A model generated the notes under the pieces. That model did no database searches. It saw nothing but the letters and a program-made list of their open reading frames with translations, and had not been told where the DNA came from. DNA of 64,000 nucleotides from Lachnospiraceae bacterium (GTDB lineage Bacteria; Bacillota; Clostridia; Lachnospirales; Lachnospiraceae): assembly GCA_900168235.1 (NCBI GenBank), contig FUZG01000002.1, positions 248,001 through 312,000 on the forward strand, given 5' to 3'. Shown here piece by piece: positions 1 through 9,397 of this stretch (position 1 is the first letter of the stretch; each line of letters starts with the position of its first letter). A program made the position numbers and the translations under genes.

Positions 1-1337
1 ACCGTCTTTTCCAGCTCATACTCTCTGTACTCAATGTTTCCAGTGAGATCCTTCTGTCAGGGCTTTTGATGCTCTACCTCGTGGTATCAGACCCGCTCAT
101 GTGCTTTATCGTGGGCGGTATCCTCGTGATCTGTATGGGATTATTCCGTCTCAGTACTAAGAAAAGAGTCCACGCATACGGACAGATGAACCAGAAGTAT
201 GACGGAAAGATGCATCAGGCGATAAATCAGGCGCTGGGTGCGGTAAAAGATATAAAGATACTTCACAGGGAAAAATATTTCGTGAACCAGTTCGTGACCT
301 GCGGTGAGAAAAAAATGACCGCACTCATCAACACGAATTTCTTCGGAACTATCCCGAAATACGTTATCGAGACCGTGACTGTGGCAGGTATCATGCTGGT
401 GCTCCTGATAAAGCTGAAGTCCGGTACTGATCTGAAGTCTATCCTTCCACAGCTTGCGGCATTTGCAGTGGCAGCATTTAAGCTCCTGCCCTCTGTGGGA
501 AAGATCAGTAATTACATGAACAATATCACTTTCCTTCGTCCGTCCATCGACCTTATATATCATGATCTGAAGGAAACAGAGGACATGATCCATGTAGAAA
601 TCGAGGACAAGGGCGAAAAGCTGATAGAGGATAAGAGCGTAGAAACAATAGACATTGAGAATCTGTCATACCGTTATCCTAAAACTGATGAAGACGTTCT
701 CCATGACGTGAATTTCAGCATCCCGCTTGGTGCATCTGTAGGTCTTATCGGTGAGAGCGGTGCAGGAAAATCCACGATGGCAGATGTGATACTCGGTATT
801 CTTTTCCCAAGAGAGGGACGTGTTAGATACGGAAAAATGGATGTCCATGAGTATCCTCTGGCGTGGTCTGAGAAGCTTGCCTATATCCCGCAGGCTATCT
901 ACCTCGCAGACGATACCATCAGGGCAAACATCGCATTTGGAATAGAGCCTGATAAGATATCGGAAAAAGATGTGTGGAAGGCTCTCGATGAAGCCCAGCT
1001 CAGTGATTTTGTGAGAAGCCTCCCGGAAGGTCTCGATACCATGGTAGGTGAGAGAGGCGTACGTCTCTCAGGCGGACAGCGCCAGAGAATAGGTATCGCG
1101 AGAGCACTCTACGGAGATCCTGAGATACTGGTTCTCGATGAGGCGACAAGTGCCCTTGACTCTGATACGGAGAAAGCTGTAATGGAGGCTATCGACAGCC
1201 TTCACGGCAGAAAGACTCTCCTTATCATCGCCCATCGTCTGACAACCCTTAAAAACTGCGAATATGTTTATCGTGTTGAAGGCGGAAAGGTTATTTCCGT
1301 TGATCCGGCTTCTATTCAGGCAGGAGGAACGAAATGA
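1..1337 (+). CDS. ABC exporter, permease-ATPase fusion (5' end outside window)
   Basis: The frame is open to the first base, so the N-terminal membrane part is cut off. The visible part has the last transmembrane segments (about bases 60-150 and 380-500) and then a complete nucleotide-binding domain: Walker A GESGAGKST near 750-776, signature LSGGQRQRIG near 1066-1095, Walker B ILVLDEATSALD near 1126-1161 and a switch His in IAHRL. This is the fused ABC exporter layout of the MsbA/PglK type, a homodimer that moves lipid-linked or hydrophobic cargo out across the membrane. It overlaps the next glycosyltransferase by 4 bases (ATGA), so the likely cargo is a lipid-linked glycan, but the substrate cannot be read from the sequence. 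Confidence 0.92.
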   Translation, partial: RLFQLILSVLNVSSEILLSGLLMLYLVVSDPLMCFIVGGILVICMGLFRLSTKKRVHAYGQMNQKYDGKMHQAINQALGAVKDIKILHREKYFVNQFVTCGEKKMTALINTNFFGTIPKYVIETVTVAGIMLVLLIKLKSGTDLKSILPQLAAFAVAAFKLLPSVGKISNYMNNITFLRPSIDLIYHDLKETEDMIHVEIEDKGEKLIEDKSVETIDIENLSYRYPKTDEDVLHDVNFSIPLGASVGLIGESGAGKSTMADVILGILFPREGRVRYGKMDVHEYPLAWSEKLAYIPQAIYLADDTIRANIAFGIEPDKISEKDVWKALDEAQLSDFVRSLPEGLDTMVGERGVRLSGGQRQRIGIARALYGDPEILVLDEATSALDSDTEKAVMEAIDSLHGRKTLLIIAHRLTTLKNCEYVYRVEGGKVISVDPASIQAGGTK

Positions 1338-2281
1338 GTGATCCAAAGCTTTCCGTTGTATTTATAACGTATAACCATGAGCCCTTTATCCGTAAGGCGC
1401 TTGATGGCGTTTTGATGCAGGAAACGGATTTTGATTTTGAAATAGTTGTAGGTGAAGACTGCTCTACGGACAATACCAGAGCGATCCTTTTAGAATATAA
1501 AGAGAAATATCCTGAAAAGATAAAGCTTCTTTTCAGAGAAAAAAATCTCGGCTGTCCTACGCTGAACGTGTATCAGACAGCCATGGAGTGCAGAGGCGAG
1601 TACCTTGCATTTCTCGAAGGTGACGACTACTGGACAGATCCCCATAAGCTCCAGAAACAGGTTGATTTTCTGGAATCCCACCCGGACTACATGGGAACTA
1701 CCTGCACTTTCAGTCTTATCGGTGAAAACGATGAACCCATAGAAAATGAGTCACTGACAAAGCTCTACACATGGAGCGGTGACTATACTTTTGCTGACTG
1801 GCAGAATGCAGGATCATGGCCCGGACAGACTGCCAGCAACGTTTGCAGGAATTTCTTCCATAACGGAAAAATGGATTACACCATCCTTTACCGCGCCCAT
1901 GATTTTATCGATGACGGTGTGATATTCACATTTATCCTGCTCCAGGGAAAGATATATCGCTTTGATGACGTGATGGTAGCTCACAGATACGTCGAGAAAG
2001 CAGGCGGAGAAAGCTGGAACTCACGGAAACTTAAGCGCAACTATCTCATTGAAGAATGTGCATTAAAACGTACTGTTATGGAATGGGTAGAGGAAAATGC
2101 AGGTCTTACTGACAAGGCGATAAAGAGAGCCGGAAAAGAATTTAAGACAACAGCATCCGTATTTCTGAAACACCCGTCAAAAGAGACCTGGAAGATCTTT
2201 TATCCCGGGCTTAGGTATTACCTGCACGTAAAGTTTGGACATCCTAAGATGCGTGACGGTTCGGAACCCGCAGTGAAGTAA
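1334..2281 (+). CDS. Family 2 glycosyltransferase
   Basis: A 315-residue GT-A fold glycosyltransferase. The N-terminus carries the family pattern VVFITYNHEPFIRKAL, then an acidic VVGEDCSTDNT segment that binds the nucleotide, and FLEGDDYWTD, where the acidic cluster is the metal-binding DXD equivalent. It should transfer a sugar from a nucleotide-sugar to a cell-surface glycan on the cytoplasmic face. It is translationally coupled to the upstream ABC exporter (ATGA overlap) and 12 bases before a fucosyltransferase, so the three form one polysaccharide operon. Donor and acceptor sugars are unknown. Confidence 0.9.
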   Translation: MSDPKLSVVFITYNHEPFIRKALDGVLMQETDFDFEIVVGEDCSTDNTRAILLEYKEKYPEKIKLLFREKNLGCPTLNVYQTAMECRGEYLAFLEGDDYWTDPHKLQKQVDFLESHPDYMGTTCTFSLIGENDEPIENESLTKLYTWSGDYTFADWQNAGSWPGQTASNVCRNFFHNGKMDYTILYRAHDFIDDGVIFTFILLQGKIYRFDDVMVAHRYVEKAGGESWNSRKLKRNYLIEECALKRTVMEWVEENAGLTDKAIKRAGKEFKTTASVFLKHPSKETWKIFYPGLRYYLHVKFGHPKMRDGSEPAVK

Positions 2282-2293
2282 AGGAATATAAAA

Positions 2294-3220
2294 ATGATCG
2301 TTCTTCGTTTTACCAGCGGACTTGGAAATCAGATGTTCCAATATGCTTTTTATAACTATCTTAGAAAAAAATATCCCGAAGAAAGGGTACTGGCGGATAT
2401 AAGCTGGTTCACATGGAATCAGGCTCATCAGGGCTTTGAGCTTACCAGACTGTTTGAAAGACCCGAAAATACCGCATTTAAGCTTGAAAGAGCGAGCACC
2501 TTTGACACCTGGTGCTGTTCAGGAACCGTTCCCCAGAAAAATAAGCTGATGCGCTATTTTAACCGTATCACACGGCTTTTTGCGGGCAGGCATTTTGAAA
2601 ATATCCACTACTATGAGACAGGAAGAGAAAACGAAGATTCATTAAAGGCACGTATAGATTCTCTTCCAAAGGGGAAAAACGCTTATATCACAGGATATTT
2701 CCTTAATGAAGCCTATTACAAGGACGAGCTCACTGACATCAGACGGGCGCTGTCCTTTGATCTCAGCGATATCGGAGAAGAAAATGAGAAGCTTCTCCGG
2801 GAGCTTGATAAAGAAAATTCTGTTGCTATCCATGTGCGCAGAGGCGACTATCTCGCGCCGGGTTACACAGAGAACTTCATAAATCTCGGAATGGACTACT
2901 ACCGATCCGCAGTTGAGCGGGCAAAAAAAGACATCCCGGATCCGAAGTTTTTCATTTTTTCTGATGATAAAGAATATATACAGACTGCTTTTAACTGGCT
3001 TGATAATGTTACTGTTGTAAACGGAAATACAGGAAAGAACAGCTATCTCGACATGGCGCTTATGAGTCATGCAAGGGCGCTGATAACAGCAAACTCAACG
3101 TTTTCAGAGTGGGCGGGCTTACTGAATAACCGGGAAAATGCCCTTGTTATTTACCCTAAAGCCTATCTCAAGGACCACGATTCAAATGTGTGGACCATTC
3201 CGGGATGGGTCAGAGTATAG
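2294..3220 (+). CDS. Family 11 (alpha-1,2-fucosyltransferase-like) glycosyltransferase
   Basis: A 308-residue protein with the GT11 hallmarks: N-terminal GLGNQMFQYAFYNYLRKKYP (residues 9-28) and HVRRGDY (residues 180-186), the GDP-fucose-binding motif shared with FUT1/FUT2 and bacterial WbsJ/FutC. Near the C-terminus NSTFSEWAGLL is also typical. The family transfers L-fucose from GDP-fucose, usually in alpha-1,2 linkage to galactose. It is the last gene of the polysaccharide operon. The presence of fucO near 59.5 kb shows that this cell also handles deoxysugar fermentation products, but that is not proof of a link. Family call is firm; exact acceptor is unknown. Confidence 0.93.
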   Translation: MIVLRFTSGLGNQMFQYAFYNYLRKKYPEERVLADISWFTWNQAHQGFELTRLFERPENTAFKLERASTFDTWCCSGTVPQKNKLMRYFNRITRLFAGRHFENIHYYETGRENEDSLKARIDSLPKGKNAYITGYFLNEAYYKDELTDIRRALSFDLSDIGEENEKLLRELDKENSVAIHVRRGDYLAPGYTENFINLGMDYYRSAVERAKKDIPDPKFFIFSDDKEYIQTAFNWLDNVTVVNGNTGKNSYLDMALMSHARALITANSTFSEWAGLLNNRENALVIYPKAYLKDHDSNVWTIPGWVRV

Positions 3221-3233
3221 ACTATATTCTGTA

Positions 3234-3263
3234 TTGGACTAAAAGCGATACATCATATATAAT
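3234..3263 (+). promoter_or_regulatory. Candidate sigma-A promoter for glnN
   Basis: TTGGAC (3234-3239), 18-bp spacer, TATAAT (3258-3263). The start point would be near 3270, giving a leader of about 70 nt if translation begins at 3339. No known glutamine-responsive RNA was recognised in the leader. Confidence 0.6.
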
Positions 3264-3338
3264 GAAAAATCGTGAACTAGCGACCTAAAAAATATGTCGA
3301 ACAGCAGCGGGGCAGAAAGCCTCGGAATGGGGAACATT

Positions 3339-5453
3339 ATGAGTGAAGAAAAGATCAGTATCACGGCAATTTTCGGCGAAGACGTTTTTAACGATACCGT
3401 TATGCAGGAACGTCTTCCAAAGAAGGTCTACAAGGAGCTTCGTAAGACCATCGATGAGGGAAAGGAGTTAGATCCCGTTGTCGCTGACGTTGTAGCAGAG
3501 GCAATGAAGGACTGGGCTCTTGAGAAAGGTGCAACACACTATACTCACTGGTTCCAGCCTCTTACGGGTATCACGGCTGAGAAGCACGATTCCTTCCTTG
3601 CACCTCCGAGAAAAGACGGCAAGGCAATCCTTGAATTTTCCGGAAAGGAGCTGATACGGTCTGAACCGGACGCTTCTTCATTCCCGTCCGGTGGAATACG
3701 TTCCACATTTGAAGCACGAGGATATACAGCCTGGGACTGCACAAGTCCGGCTTTTGTACGCCACGATGCGGCAGGCGCGATCCTCTGCATCCCTACTGCG
3801 TTTTGTTCTTATACAGGAGAGTCCCTGGATATGAAGACACCGCTTCTTCGTTCCATGGAAGCGCTGAATGTACAGGCGCTGAGACTCCTGAGACTTTTTG
3901 GAAATACTACTTCAAAGAAAGTAACTCCCAGCGTTGGAGCTGAGCAGGAGTATTTCCTTGTTGACCGTGACAAGTTCCTTAAGAGAAAGGATCTAATCTA
4001 CACAGGTCACACACTTTTCGGTGCTATGCCTCCTAAGGGACAGGAGCTGGATGACCAGTATTTCGGAGCTATCAGAGAAAGAGTTGCTTCATTCATGAAA
4101 GCGATCAATGAAGAGCTCTGGAAGCTTGGTGTTTCTGCAAAGACCCAGCATAACGAGGTTGCTCCGGGTCAGCATGAGCTGGCACCGATCTACAGCGACT
4201 GCAACGTGGCTGTTGATCACAATCAGCTCACAATGGAAGTCATGAAGAAGGTCGCTGAGCGTCAGGGTATGATGTGCCTCCTTCACGAGAAGCCCTTCGC
4301 AGGTGTGAATGGTTCAGGTAAGCATGATAACTGGTCTCTGGTAACAGATGATGGAATCAATCTGCTTGATCCCGGTGCAACACCTCACGAGAACATCCAG
4401 TTCCTCATGGTACTTACATGTATCCTGAAAGCTGTTGATGAGCACGCTGATCTTTTAAGAGAGTCTGCTGCAAACGTTGGTAACGATTATCGTCTGGGTG
4501 CTAACGAGGCTCCGCCGGCAGTTGTATCCGTATTCCTCGGAGAACAGCTCCAGGACGTACTTTCACAGCTTATCTCAACAGGTATGGCTACCAGCAGTAA
4601 GCAGGGTGAGAAGCTGGAAACAGGTGTAAGCACACTTCCTGATTTCATGAAGGATGCTACAGACCGTAACCGTACATCACCTTTCGCATTTACAGGAAAT
4701 AAGTTTGAGTTCCGTATGGTTGGTTCTTCTGCGTCCATCGCAGCTCCCAATATCGTACTGAACACCATTACAGCAGAAGCATTTGCAGATGCCTGCGATA
4801 TCCTTGAAAAGGCAGAAGACTTTGACATGGCTGTTCATGACCTTATCAAGGAATATGCAACAAATCACCAGAGGATCGTATTTAACGGAAACGGCTACTC
4901 TGATGAGTGGGTAGAAGAGGCAGCGAGAAGAGGACTTCCGAACCTCAAGGATATGGTTGATGCCATCCCGAGCCTTACTACTGAAAAGTCTGCAAAGCTT
5001 TTCACCAGATTCAAGATCTTTACAGAGGCAGAGCTTGAGAGCCGTGCTGAGATAAAATATGAGTTTTATGCAAAGGAAGTAAATATTGAGGCACGTACGA
5101 TGATCGATATGGCTTCAAAGTCCATCATTCCTGCCTGCATGAAGTACAGCAAGGTTCTTGCGGATACTGTTATCTCCCTTAAGGAAGCGGGAGTTACAGG
5201 AACTGCTGCAAGCGATATCCTGAATGAAGTAAACGATCTCACAAACGAAGCTCAGAAGGCACTCAGAAAGCTTATCGCAGATGATGAAAATTCTCTGGTA
5301 CTTCCGGAAGGAAAGCTCAGAGCACTCTACTGCAGAGATCATATCAAGCCTGACATGGAAGACCTCCGTGCACCTATCGACAGGCTTGAGATGATCGTTG
5401 ATAAGGAATTCTGGCCTATGCCCAGCTATGGTGACATGCTGTTTGAAGTCTAA
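3339..5453 (+). CDS. glnN: Type III glutamine synthetase
   Basis: Catalyses ATP-dependent ligation of ammonia to glutamate. At about 704 residues it is the long GSIII form found in Bacteroidetes, cyanobacteria and many Clostridia rather than the 440-470-residue GSI. Visible hallmarks are [19 protein letters not shown] (metal-ligand glutamates), [29 protein letters not shown] and [16 protein letters not shown]. The reading frame opens at 3294, but that ATG has no Shine-Dalgarno site; the ATG at 3339 is preceded by a G-rich stretch at 7-nt spacing and begins [19 protein letters not shown], as expected for the family. It stands alone after its own promoter, 16 bases before the amidase, so the two may be co-transcribed. 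Confidence 0.97.
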   Translation: MSEEKISITAIFGEDVFNDTVMQERLPKKVYKELRKTIDEGKELDPVVADVVAEAMKDWALEKGATHYTHWFQPLTGITAEKHDSFLAPPRKDGKAILEFSGKELIRSEPDASSFPSGGIRSTFEARGYTAWDCTSPAFVRHDAAGAILCIPTAFCSYTGESLDMKTPLLRSMEALNVQALRLLRLFGNTTSKKVTPSVGAEQEYFLVDRDKFLKRKDLIYTGHTLFGAMPPKGQELDDQYFGAIRERVASFMKAINEELWKLGVSAKTQHNEVAPGQHELAPIYSDCNVAVDHNQLTMEVMKKVAERQGMMCLLHEKPFAGVNGSGKHDNWSLVTDDGINLLDPGATPHENIQFLMVLTCILKAVDEHADLLRESAANVGNDYRLGANEAPPAVVSVFLGEQLQDVLSQLISTGMATSSKQGEKLETGVSTLPDFMKDATDRNRTSPFAFTGNKFEFRMVGSSASIAAPNIVLNTITAEAFADACDILEKAEDFDMAVHDLIKEYATNHQRIVFNGNGYSDEWVEEAARRGLPNLKDMVDAIPSLTTEKSAKLFTRFKIFTEAELESRAEIKYEFYAKEVNIEARTMIDMASKSIIPACMKYSKVLADTVISLKEAGVTGTAASDILNEVNDLTNEAQKALRKLIADDENSLVLPEGKLRALYCRDHIKPDMEDLRAPIDRLEMIVDKEFWPMPSYGDMLFEV

Positions 5454-5468
5454 GGAAGAGAGAGAAAA

Positions 5469-6212
5469 ATGAGTGTAAAAAAATCTGTACTTATTGGTTT
5501 TGCGGCAGCGATCCTGCTTATCGTGGCTGCTTTTGCGGGTTCTGCGGTTCCTGCATATGCAGCAGAGGTTAGTGCAGTACCTGCAGGACATATCGTATGT
5601 ATAGATCCCGGACATCAGTCACGCGGAGACAACACACCTGAGCCCAACGGCCCCGGATCTTCGGTGATGAAAGCCAGGGTTACAGGAGGTACACACGGCA
5701 CTACAACAGGAGTGTATGAGTACCAGCTGACACTTAATGTAGCACTCCAGCTCCAGGCGGAGCTTCAGAAGAGAGGCTACACTGTCGTTATGACAAGAAC
5801 TACCCATGATGTAAATATCAGCAACATGGAGAGAGCACAGGCAGCGGCTGCCGCAGGAGCAGAGATCACTATCAGGCTCCACGCAGACGGCGCAGGTTCT
5901 CCGGCAGCATCAGGTGCAACAGCACTTGCTCCCTCTGCTGCAAATCCCTATGTGAGCGCTCTGGCTGCACCCAGCCAGCTCCTTTCACAGGACATCCTTG
6001 CAGGATACTGCAATGCTACAGGCATGAAAAACAGAGGTGTACAGTTAAGTGACACCATGACCGGAATAAATTGGTGCAAAATGCCGGTTACAATTCTTGA
6101 GATGGGATTCATGACAAACCCGTCAGATGACGTAAATATGGAGAATCCTGCATATCAGGCATCCATGGTCACAGGTATTGCAAACGGCGTAGACCTGTAT
6201 TTCGGCAAATAA
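5469..6212 (+). CDS. Secreted N-acetylmuramoyl-L-alanine amidase (Amidase_3)
   Basis: A 247-residue exported peptidoglycan amidase. Residues 1-32 form a signal peptide (KK, long hydrophobic core, cleavage likely after AYA). The zinc-dependent Amidase_3 fold follows directly: IDPGHQ with His49 as first zinc ligand, VYEYQLTLN with Glu84 as second, IRLHADG as third His, and ILEMGFMTNPSDD containing the catalytic Glu. It cuts the bond between MurNAc and L-Ala of the stem peptide. There is no added wall-binding domain. A purine-rich ribosome site (AAGGAAGAGAG) precedes the ATG. Confidence 0.95.
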   Translation: MSVKKSVLIGFAAAILLIVAAFAGSAVPAYAAEVSAVPAGHIVCIDPGHQSRGDNTPEPNGPGSSVMKARVTGGTHGTTTGVYEYQLTLNVALQLQAELQKRGYTVVMTRTTHDVNISNMERAQAAAAAGAEITIRLHADGAGSPAASGATALAPSAANPYVSALAAPSQLLSQDILAGYCNATGMKNRGVQLSDTMTGINWCKMPVTILEMGFMTNPSDDVNMENPAYQASMVTGIANGVDLYFGK

Positions 6213-6255
6213 GCCTTGTATTTAATACGTATAACGATTTGTGCAATTTTCGGAC

Positions 6256-6284
6256 TTCACATTTAGTATCGTTTCAAGTAGAAT
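6256..6284 (+). promoter_or_regulatory. Candidate sigma-A promoter for nrdD
   Basis: TTCACA (6256-6261), exactly 17 bp, TAGAAT (6279-6284); each box is one base from consensus. The predicted transcript starts near 6291 and has a leader of about 150 nt. Confidence 0.6.
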
Positions 6285-6285
6285 A

Positions 6286-6319
6286 ATACTAGATGTGGTA
6301 CCGATATACTGTATACAGT
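6286..6319. promoter_or_regulatory. Candidate tandem NrdR boxes
   Basis: Two related motifs, ATACTAGATGTGGT (6286-6299) and ATACTGTATACAGT (6306-6319), start 20 bp apart, about two helical turns, just after the -10 box. They match a 14-base core of the NrdR-box consensus (ACACWATATATWGTGT) at 10 and 11 positions respectively. NrdR is the known zinc/ATP-cone repressor of nrd operons and binds paired boxes on one DNA face. The second box lies in a perfect 14-bp palindrome (6307-6320). Confidence 0.45.
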
Positions 6320-6341
6320 ACAAAATGTTGTATTTACATCG

Positions 6342-6361
6342 GCCCACAGTTTTCTGTGGGC
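6342..6361 (+). other. Leader hairpin of nrdD
   Basis: GCCCACAG / CTGTGGGC with a TTTT loop: a perfect 8-bp stem in the nrdD leader. Only TGAATTT follows, so it is not a convincing terminator. It could be the end of the amidase transcript or a leader structure. Confidence 0.45.
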
Positions 6362-6439
6362 TGAATTTATGTAGAGCAGTATGCAAAGCGTGCCACAATA
6401 TAGAACGCAGTCATCGGGACTGTTTCGGGAGGGAATATC

Positions 6440-8608
6440 GTGAACATTATCAAGAGAAACGGCAAAGAAGTTGAATATGACGGATCAAAGATCATTGCTG
6501 CCGTAGAAAAGGCAAATAATGAGGTGAGAGAGGCTGACCAGCTCCTTGCAAGCCAGATCAGAGTCGTAGAAGAAAAAGTTGCCCGTAAGCTCAAGAATCT
6601 GGATCATGAAGCAGGGGTAGAAGAAATCCAGGATTACGTTATCGAGTCGATCCAGGAAGAAGGCGCATTCCATGTGGCAACAGTCTACACGGTTTACCGC
6701 TACAAGAGAGAACTTGTCAGAAAGAGCAACACAACAGATGACAAGATCCTGACTCTCGTTGAATATGACAACGAAGAAGTTAAGGAAGAAAACTCCAATA
6801 AAAATCCCATGGTAGTGTCTGTACAGCGTGACTATGTGGCAGGCGAAGTAAGCCGTGACCTCACAGACAGACTTCTGCTTCCTCAGGACGTAGTAGAAGC
6901 CCATAAAGCAGGCATCATCCATTTCCATGATTCAGATTACTATGTACAGCATATGTACAACTGCTGTCTCGTAAATCTGGAAGATATGCTTCAGAACGGT
7001 ACAGTTATCAGCGATACCATGATCGAGAAGCCGAGAAGCTTCCTTACTGCATGTAATATCGCAACACAGTGTATCGCTCAGATCGCAAGCTCACAGTACG
7101 GCGGTCAGAGTATCTCCCTTGCGCATCTTGCGCCTTTTGTAGATATCAGCCGTCAGAAGTACCGCAGGATCGTAAAGAAAGAGTTTGAAGAAAACGGAAT
7201 CCCGCTTGACGCTGAAAAGATCGATGCTATCGCAGAGCACAGAACAGCAGAAGAGATAAAGCAGGGCGTACAGACCATTCAGTATCAGGTTACAACCCTT
7301 ATGACTACTAACGGTCAGGCTCCTTTCATCACAGTATTTATGTATCTTGATGAGGCTGAGGAAGGCCAGACACGTGAAGACCTTGCGCTTGTCATCGAAG
7401 AGATGCTGAAACAGCGTATCCTCGGCGTAAAGAATGAAAAGGGTGTTTACATAACACCTGCATTCCCGAAGCTGATCTACGTTCTTGATGAGGATAACAT
7501 CACAGAGGACAGCAAATACTGGAATCTCACAATGCTCGCTGCAAAGTGTACAGCAAGGAGAATGGTACCTGACTATATCTCTGCAAAGAAGATGCGTGAG
7601 TACAAGAACGGCGATGTTTATCCCTGCATGGGATGCAGAAGCTTCCTCACACCGGACAGATTCAGTCCTGAGGGCGCAAAGCACAAGTACTACGGCAGAT
7701 TTAACCAGGGTGTTGTAACCATCAACCTTGTAGATGTGGCATGTGCTTCAAACAGAGATATGGATAAGTTCTGGCAGATCCTTGACGAGAGACTGGAGCT
7801 TTGCCATAAGGCTCTTAGATGCCGTCACGAAAGACTTCTCGGAACAACATCCGATGTGGCACCTATCCTCTGGCAGTACGGTGCTATCGCAAGACTTAAA
7901 AAGGGCGAAAAGATCGACAGACTCCTGTATGATGGATATTCCACAATCTCTCTCGGATATGCAGGTCTCTACGAGATGTGCATGTTTATGACAGGAAAGT
8001 CTCATACAGATCCTGATACAAAGCCTTTTGCTCTCAGAGTAATGCAGAAGCTTAATGATAAGTGTAATGAGTGGAAGAAGGCAGAAAACATTGACTATTC
8101 TGTTTACGGAACACCCCTTGAGAGCACTACATATAAGTTCTCAAAGATCCTGCAGAAGCGTTGGGGCAAGATCAAGGACGTAACAGACCACAACTACATC
8201 ACAAACAGCTATCATGTAAATGTACGTGAAAAGATCGATGCATTCACAAAGCTTAAGTTTGAGTCTGATTTCCAGAAGCTCTCACCGGGAGGAGCCATCA
8301 GCTACGTAGAGGTTCCGAAGATGACGGACAATATCGATGCTGTTCTTTCCGTAATGAAGTTTATATATGAAAATATCATGTATGCTGAGCTCAACACAAA
8401 GAGCGATTTCTGTCAGTGCTGCGGATACGACGGAGAGATCGAGATCGTAGAGGATGAGAACGGAAAGCTGGTATGGGAGTGCCCGAACTGCGGAAACCGT
8501 GACCAGAACAAGATGAATGTAGCGCGCCGTACTTGCGGTTACATTGGTACAAATTTCTGGAACCAGGGACGTACACAGGAAATAAGAGAAAGAGTTCTCC
8601 ATCTGTAA
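6440..8608 (+). CDS. nrdD: Anaerobic ribonucleoside-triphosphate reductase, class III
   Basis: Reduces ribonucleoside triphosphates to deoxynucleotides using a glycyl radical; active only without oxygen. The 722-residue protein has an N-terminal ATP-cone (residues 1 to about 90, beginning MNIIKRNGKEVEYD), which senses ATP/dATP; the central 10-stranded barrel; a C-terminal zinc site (CQCCGYDG ... CPNCGN); and the radical site RRTCGYIGTNFWNQG with the glycyl radical at about Gly700. Start is GTG at 6440, supported by GGGAGGG upstream. The activase gene nrdG follows 84 bases downstream. Control by NrdR is suggested by the boxes upstream. Confidence 0.98.
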   Translation: MNIIKRNGKEVEYDGSKIIAAVEKANNEVREADQLLASQIRVVEEKVARKLKNLDHEAGVEEIQDYVIESIQEEGAFHVATVYTVYRYKRELVRKSNTTDDKILTLVEYDNEEVKEENSNKNPMVVSVQRDYVAGEVSRDLTDRLLLPQDVVEAHKAGIIHFHDSDYYVQHMYNCCLVNLEDMLQNGTVISDTMIEKPRSFLTACNIATQCIAQIASSQYGGQSISLAHLAPFVDISRQKYRRIVKKEFEENGIPLDAEKIDAIAEHRTAEEIKQGVQTIQYQVTTLMTTNGQAPFITVFMYLDEAEEGQTREDLALVIEEMLKQRILGVKNEKGVYITPAFPKLIYVLDEDNITEDSKYWNLTMLAAKCTARRMVPDYISAKKMREYKNGDVYPCMGCRSFLTPDRFSPEGAKHKYYGRFNQGVVTINLVDVACASNRDMDKFWQILDERLELCHKALRCRHERLLGTTSDVAPILWQYGAIARLKKGEKIDRLLYDGYSTISLGYAGLYEMCMFMTGKSHTDPDTKPFALRVMQKLNDKCNEWKKAENIDYSVYGTPLESTTYKFSKILQKRWGKIKDVTDHNYITNSYHVNVREKIDAFTKLKFESDFQKLSPGGAISYVEVPKMTDNIDAVLSVMKFIYENIMYAELNTKSDFCQCCGYDGEIEIVEDENGKLVWECPNCGNRDQNKMNVARRTCGYIGTNFWNQGRTQEIRERVLHL

Positions 8609-8623
8609 GTTGGATTTAAGGAT

Positions 8624-8660
8624 AACAGCTCCGTGTCTGAGTGTCAGGCGCGGAGCTGTT
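8624..8660 (+). other. Intercistronic hairpin between nrdD and nrdG
   Basis: AACAGCTCCG (8624-8633) pairs perfectly with CGGAGCTGTT (8651-8660) around a 17-nt loop. The downstream TTCACTGTTAC is not a proper T-run, so it is better read as an attenuator or RNA-stability hairpin that lowers nrdG relative to nrdD than as a full terminator. Confidence 0.5.
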
Positions 8661-8692
8661 TCACTGTTACGGGAATTACCGAAAGGAAAGAG

Positions 8693-9232
8693 ATGAATTA
8701 CTGCAATATAAAATACTGCGATATAGCTAACGGGAACGGGATAAGGACGACGCTTTTTGTGTCGGGATGCACCCACCACTGCAAGGGCTGTTTCCAGCCT
8801 GAGACCTGGGACTTTAATTACGGTGAACCATTTACAGACCGCACAGCAGAGGAAATAATAGAATCACTGAGACCTGATTACGTGGATGGTCTAACCCTTC
8901 TTGGCGGAGAGCCGTGGGAGCCGTCAAATCAGGCGGCCCTCTATCCATTTTTGAAAAAAGTAAGGGAAGAGCTCCCCGGGAAATCCATATGGGCATTTTC
9001 AGGATACACCTGGGAAGAGCTTATGGATCCTGATAATTCACGGTGTCACACAGAGTTCACTGAATCAATGATGAAACTTGTCGATATACTTGTTGACGGA
9101 GAGTTTCATCTGGAAGAGAAGAATCTTATGCTGAGATTTAGGGGAAGTGAGAACCAGAGAATCATCAATGTGCACGAGTCTCTTTCAAAAAATGAGATAG
9201 TTTTGTCTGATTTTATGGAAAAAGAGAAGTAA
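8693..9232 (+). CDS. nrdG: Anaerobic ribonucleotide reductase activating enzyme
   Basis: A radical SAM enzyme of 179 residues that installs the glycyl radical on NrdD. The cluster motif CX3CX2C is seen in SGCTHHCKGCF, followed by ETWDFNYGEPF and the GGEPWEP SAM-binding segment, all typical of NrdG. The frame could extend to 8633, but the ATG at 8693 has a Shine-Dalgarno site (GAAAGGAAAGAG) and begins MNYCNIKYCDIANGNGIRT, the usual N-terminus. The longer start would fall in the intercistronic hairpin. Confidence 0.96.
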   Translation: MNYCNIKYCDIANGNGIRTTLFVSGCTHHCKGCFQPETWDFNYGEPFTDRTAEEIIESLRPDYVDGLTLLGGEPWEPSNQAALYPFLKKVREELPGKSIWAFSGYTWEELMDPDNSRCHTEFTESMMKLVDILVDGEFHLEEKNLMLRFRGSENQRIINVHESLSKNEIVLSDFMEKEK

Positions 9233-9297
9233 AAAAGCCTATAAACCACCGAATTGACGGTAATAATACCAAGTCCAAAGTTTTTTGAATTAATCTC

Positions 9298-9324
9298 TAA
9301 AGTAAATTCTTTTTAGTCCGATAC
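9298..9324 (+). promoter_or_regulatory. Sigma-28 (SigD/FliA) type promoter for the flgM operon
   Basis: TAAA (9298-9301), 15-bp spacer, TCCGATAC (9317-9324), against the flagellar sigma-28 consensus TAAA-N15-GCCGATAA. It would drive flgM, which encodes the factor that inhibits sigma-28, making an autoregulatory loop. The leader to flgM is about 65 nt. Confidence 0.7.
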
Positions 9325-9397
9325 ATAAGGTGTAAATCAAAAATGTACAGTTATTAAAACTGTATACAATATTCTTTTTGGAAAGGAGGAGTCTGTT

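Noticed and set aside
3294-3338. Extended N-terminus of glutamine synthetase
   Set aside because: The ATG at 3294 has no ribosome site, and the added 15 residues do not resemble the family start.
6241-6474. A 77-codon open frame overlapping the nrdD start
   Set aside because: It covers the nrdD promoter and leader, has no ribosome site and no recognisable protein; nrdD is certain.
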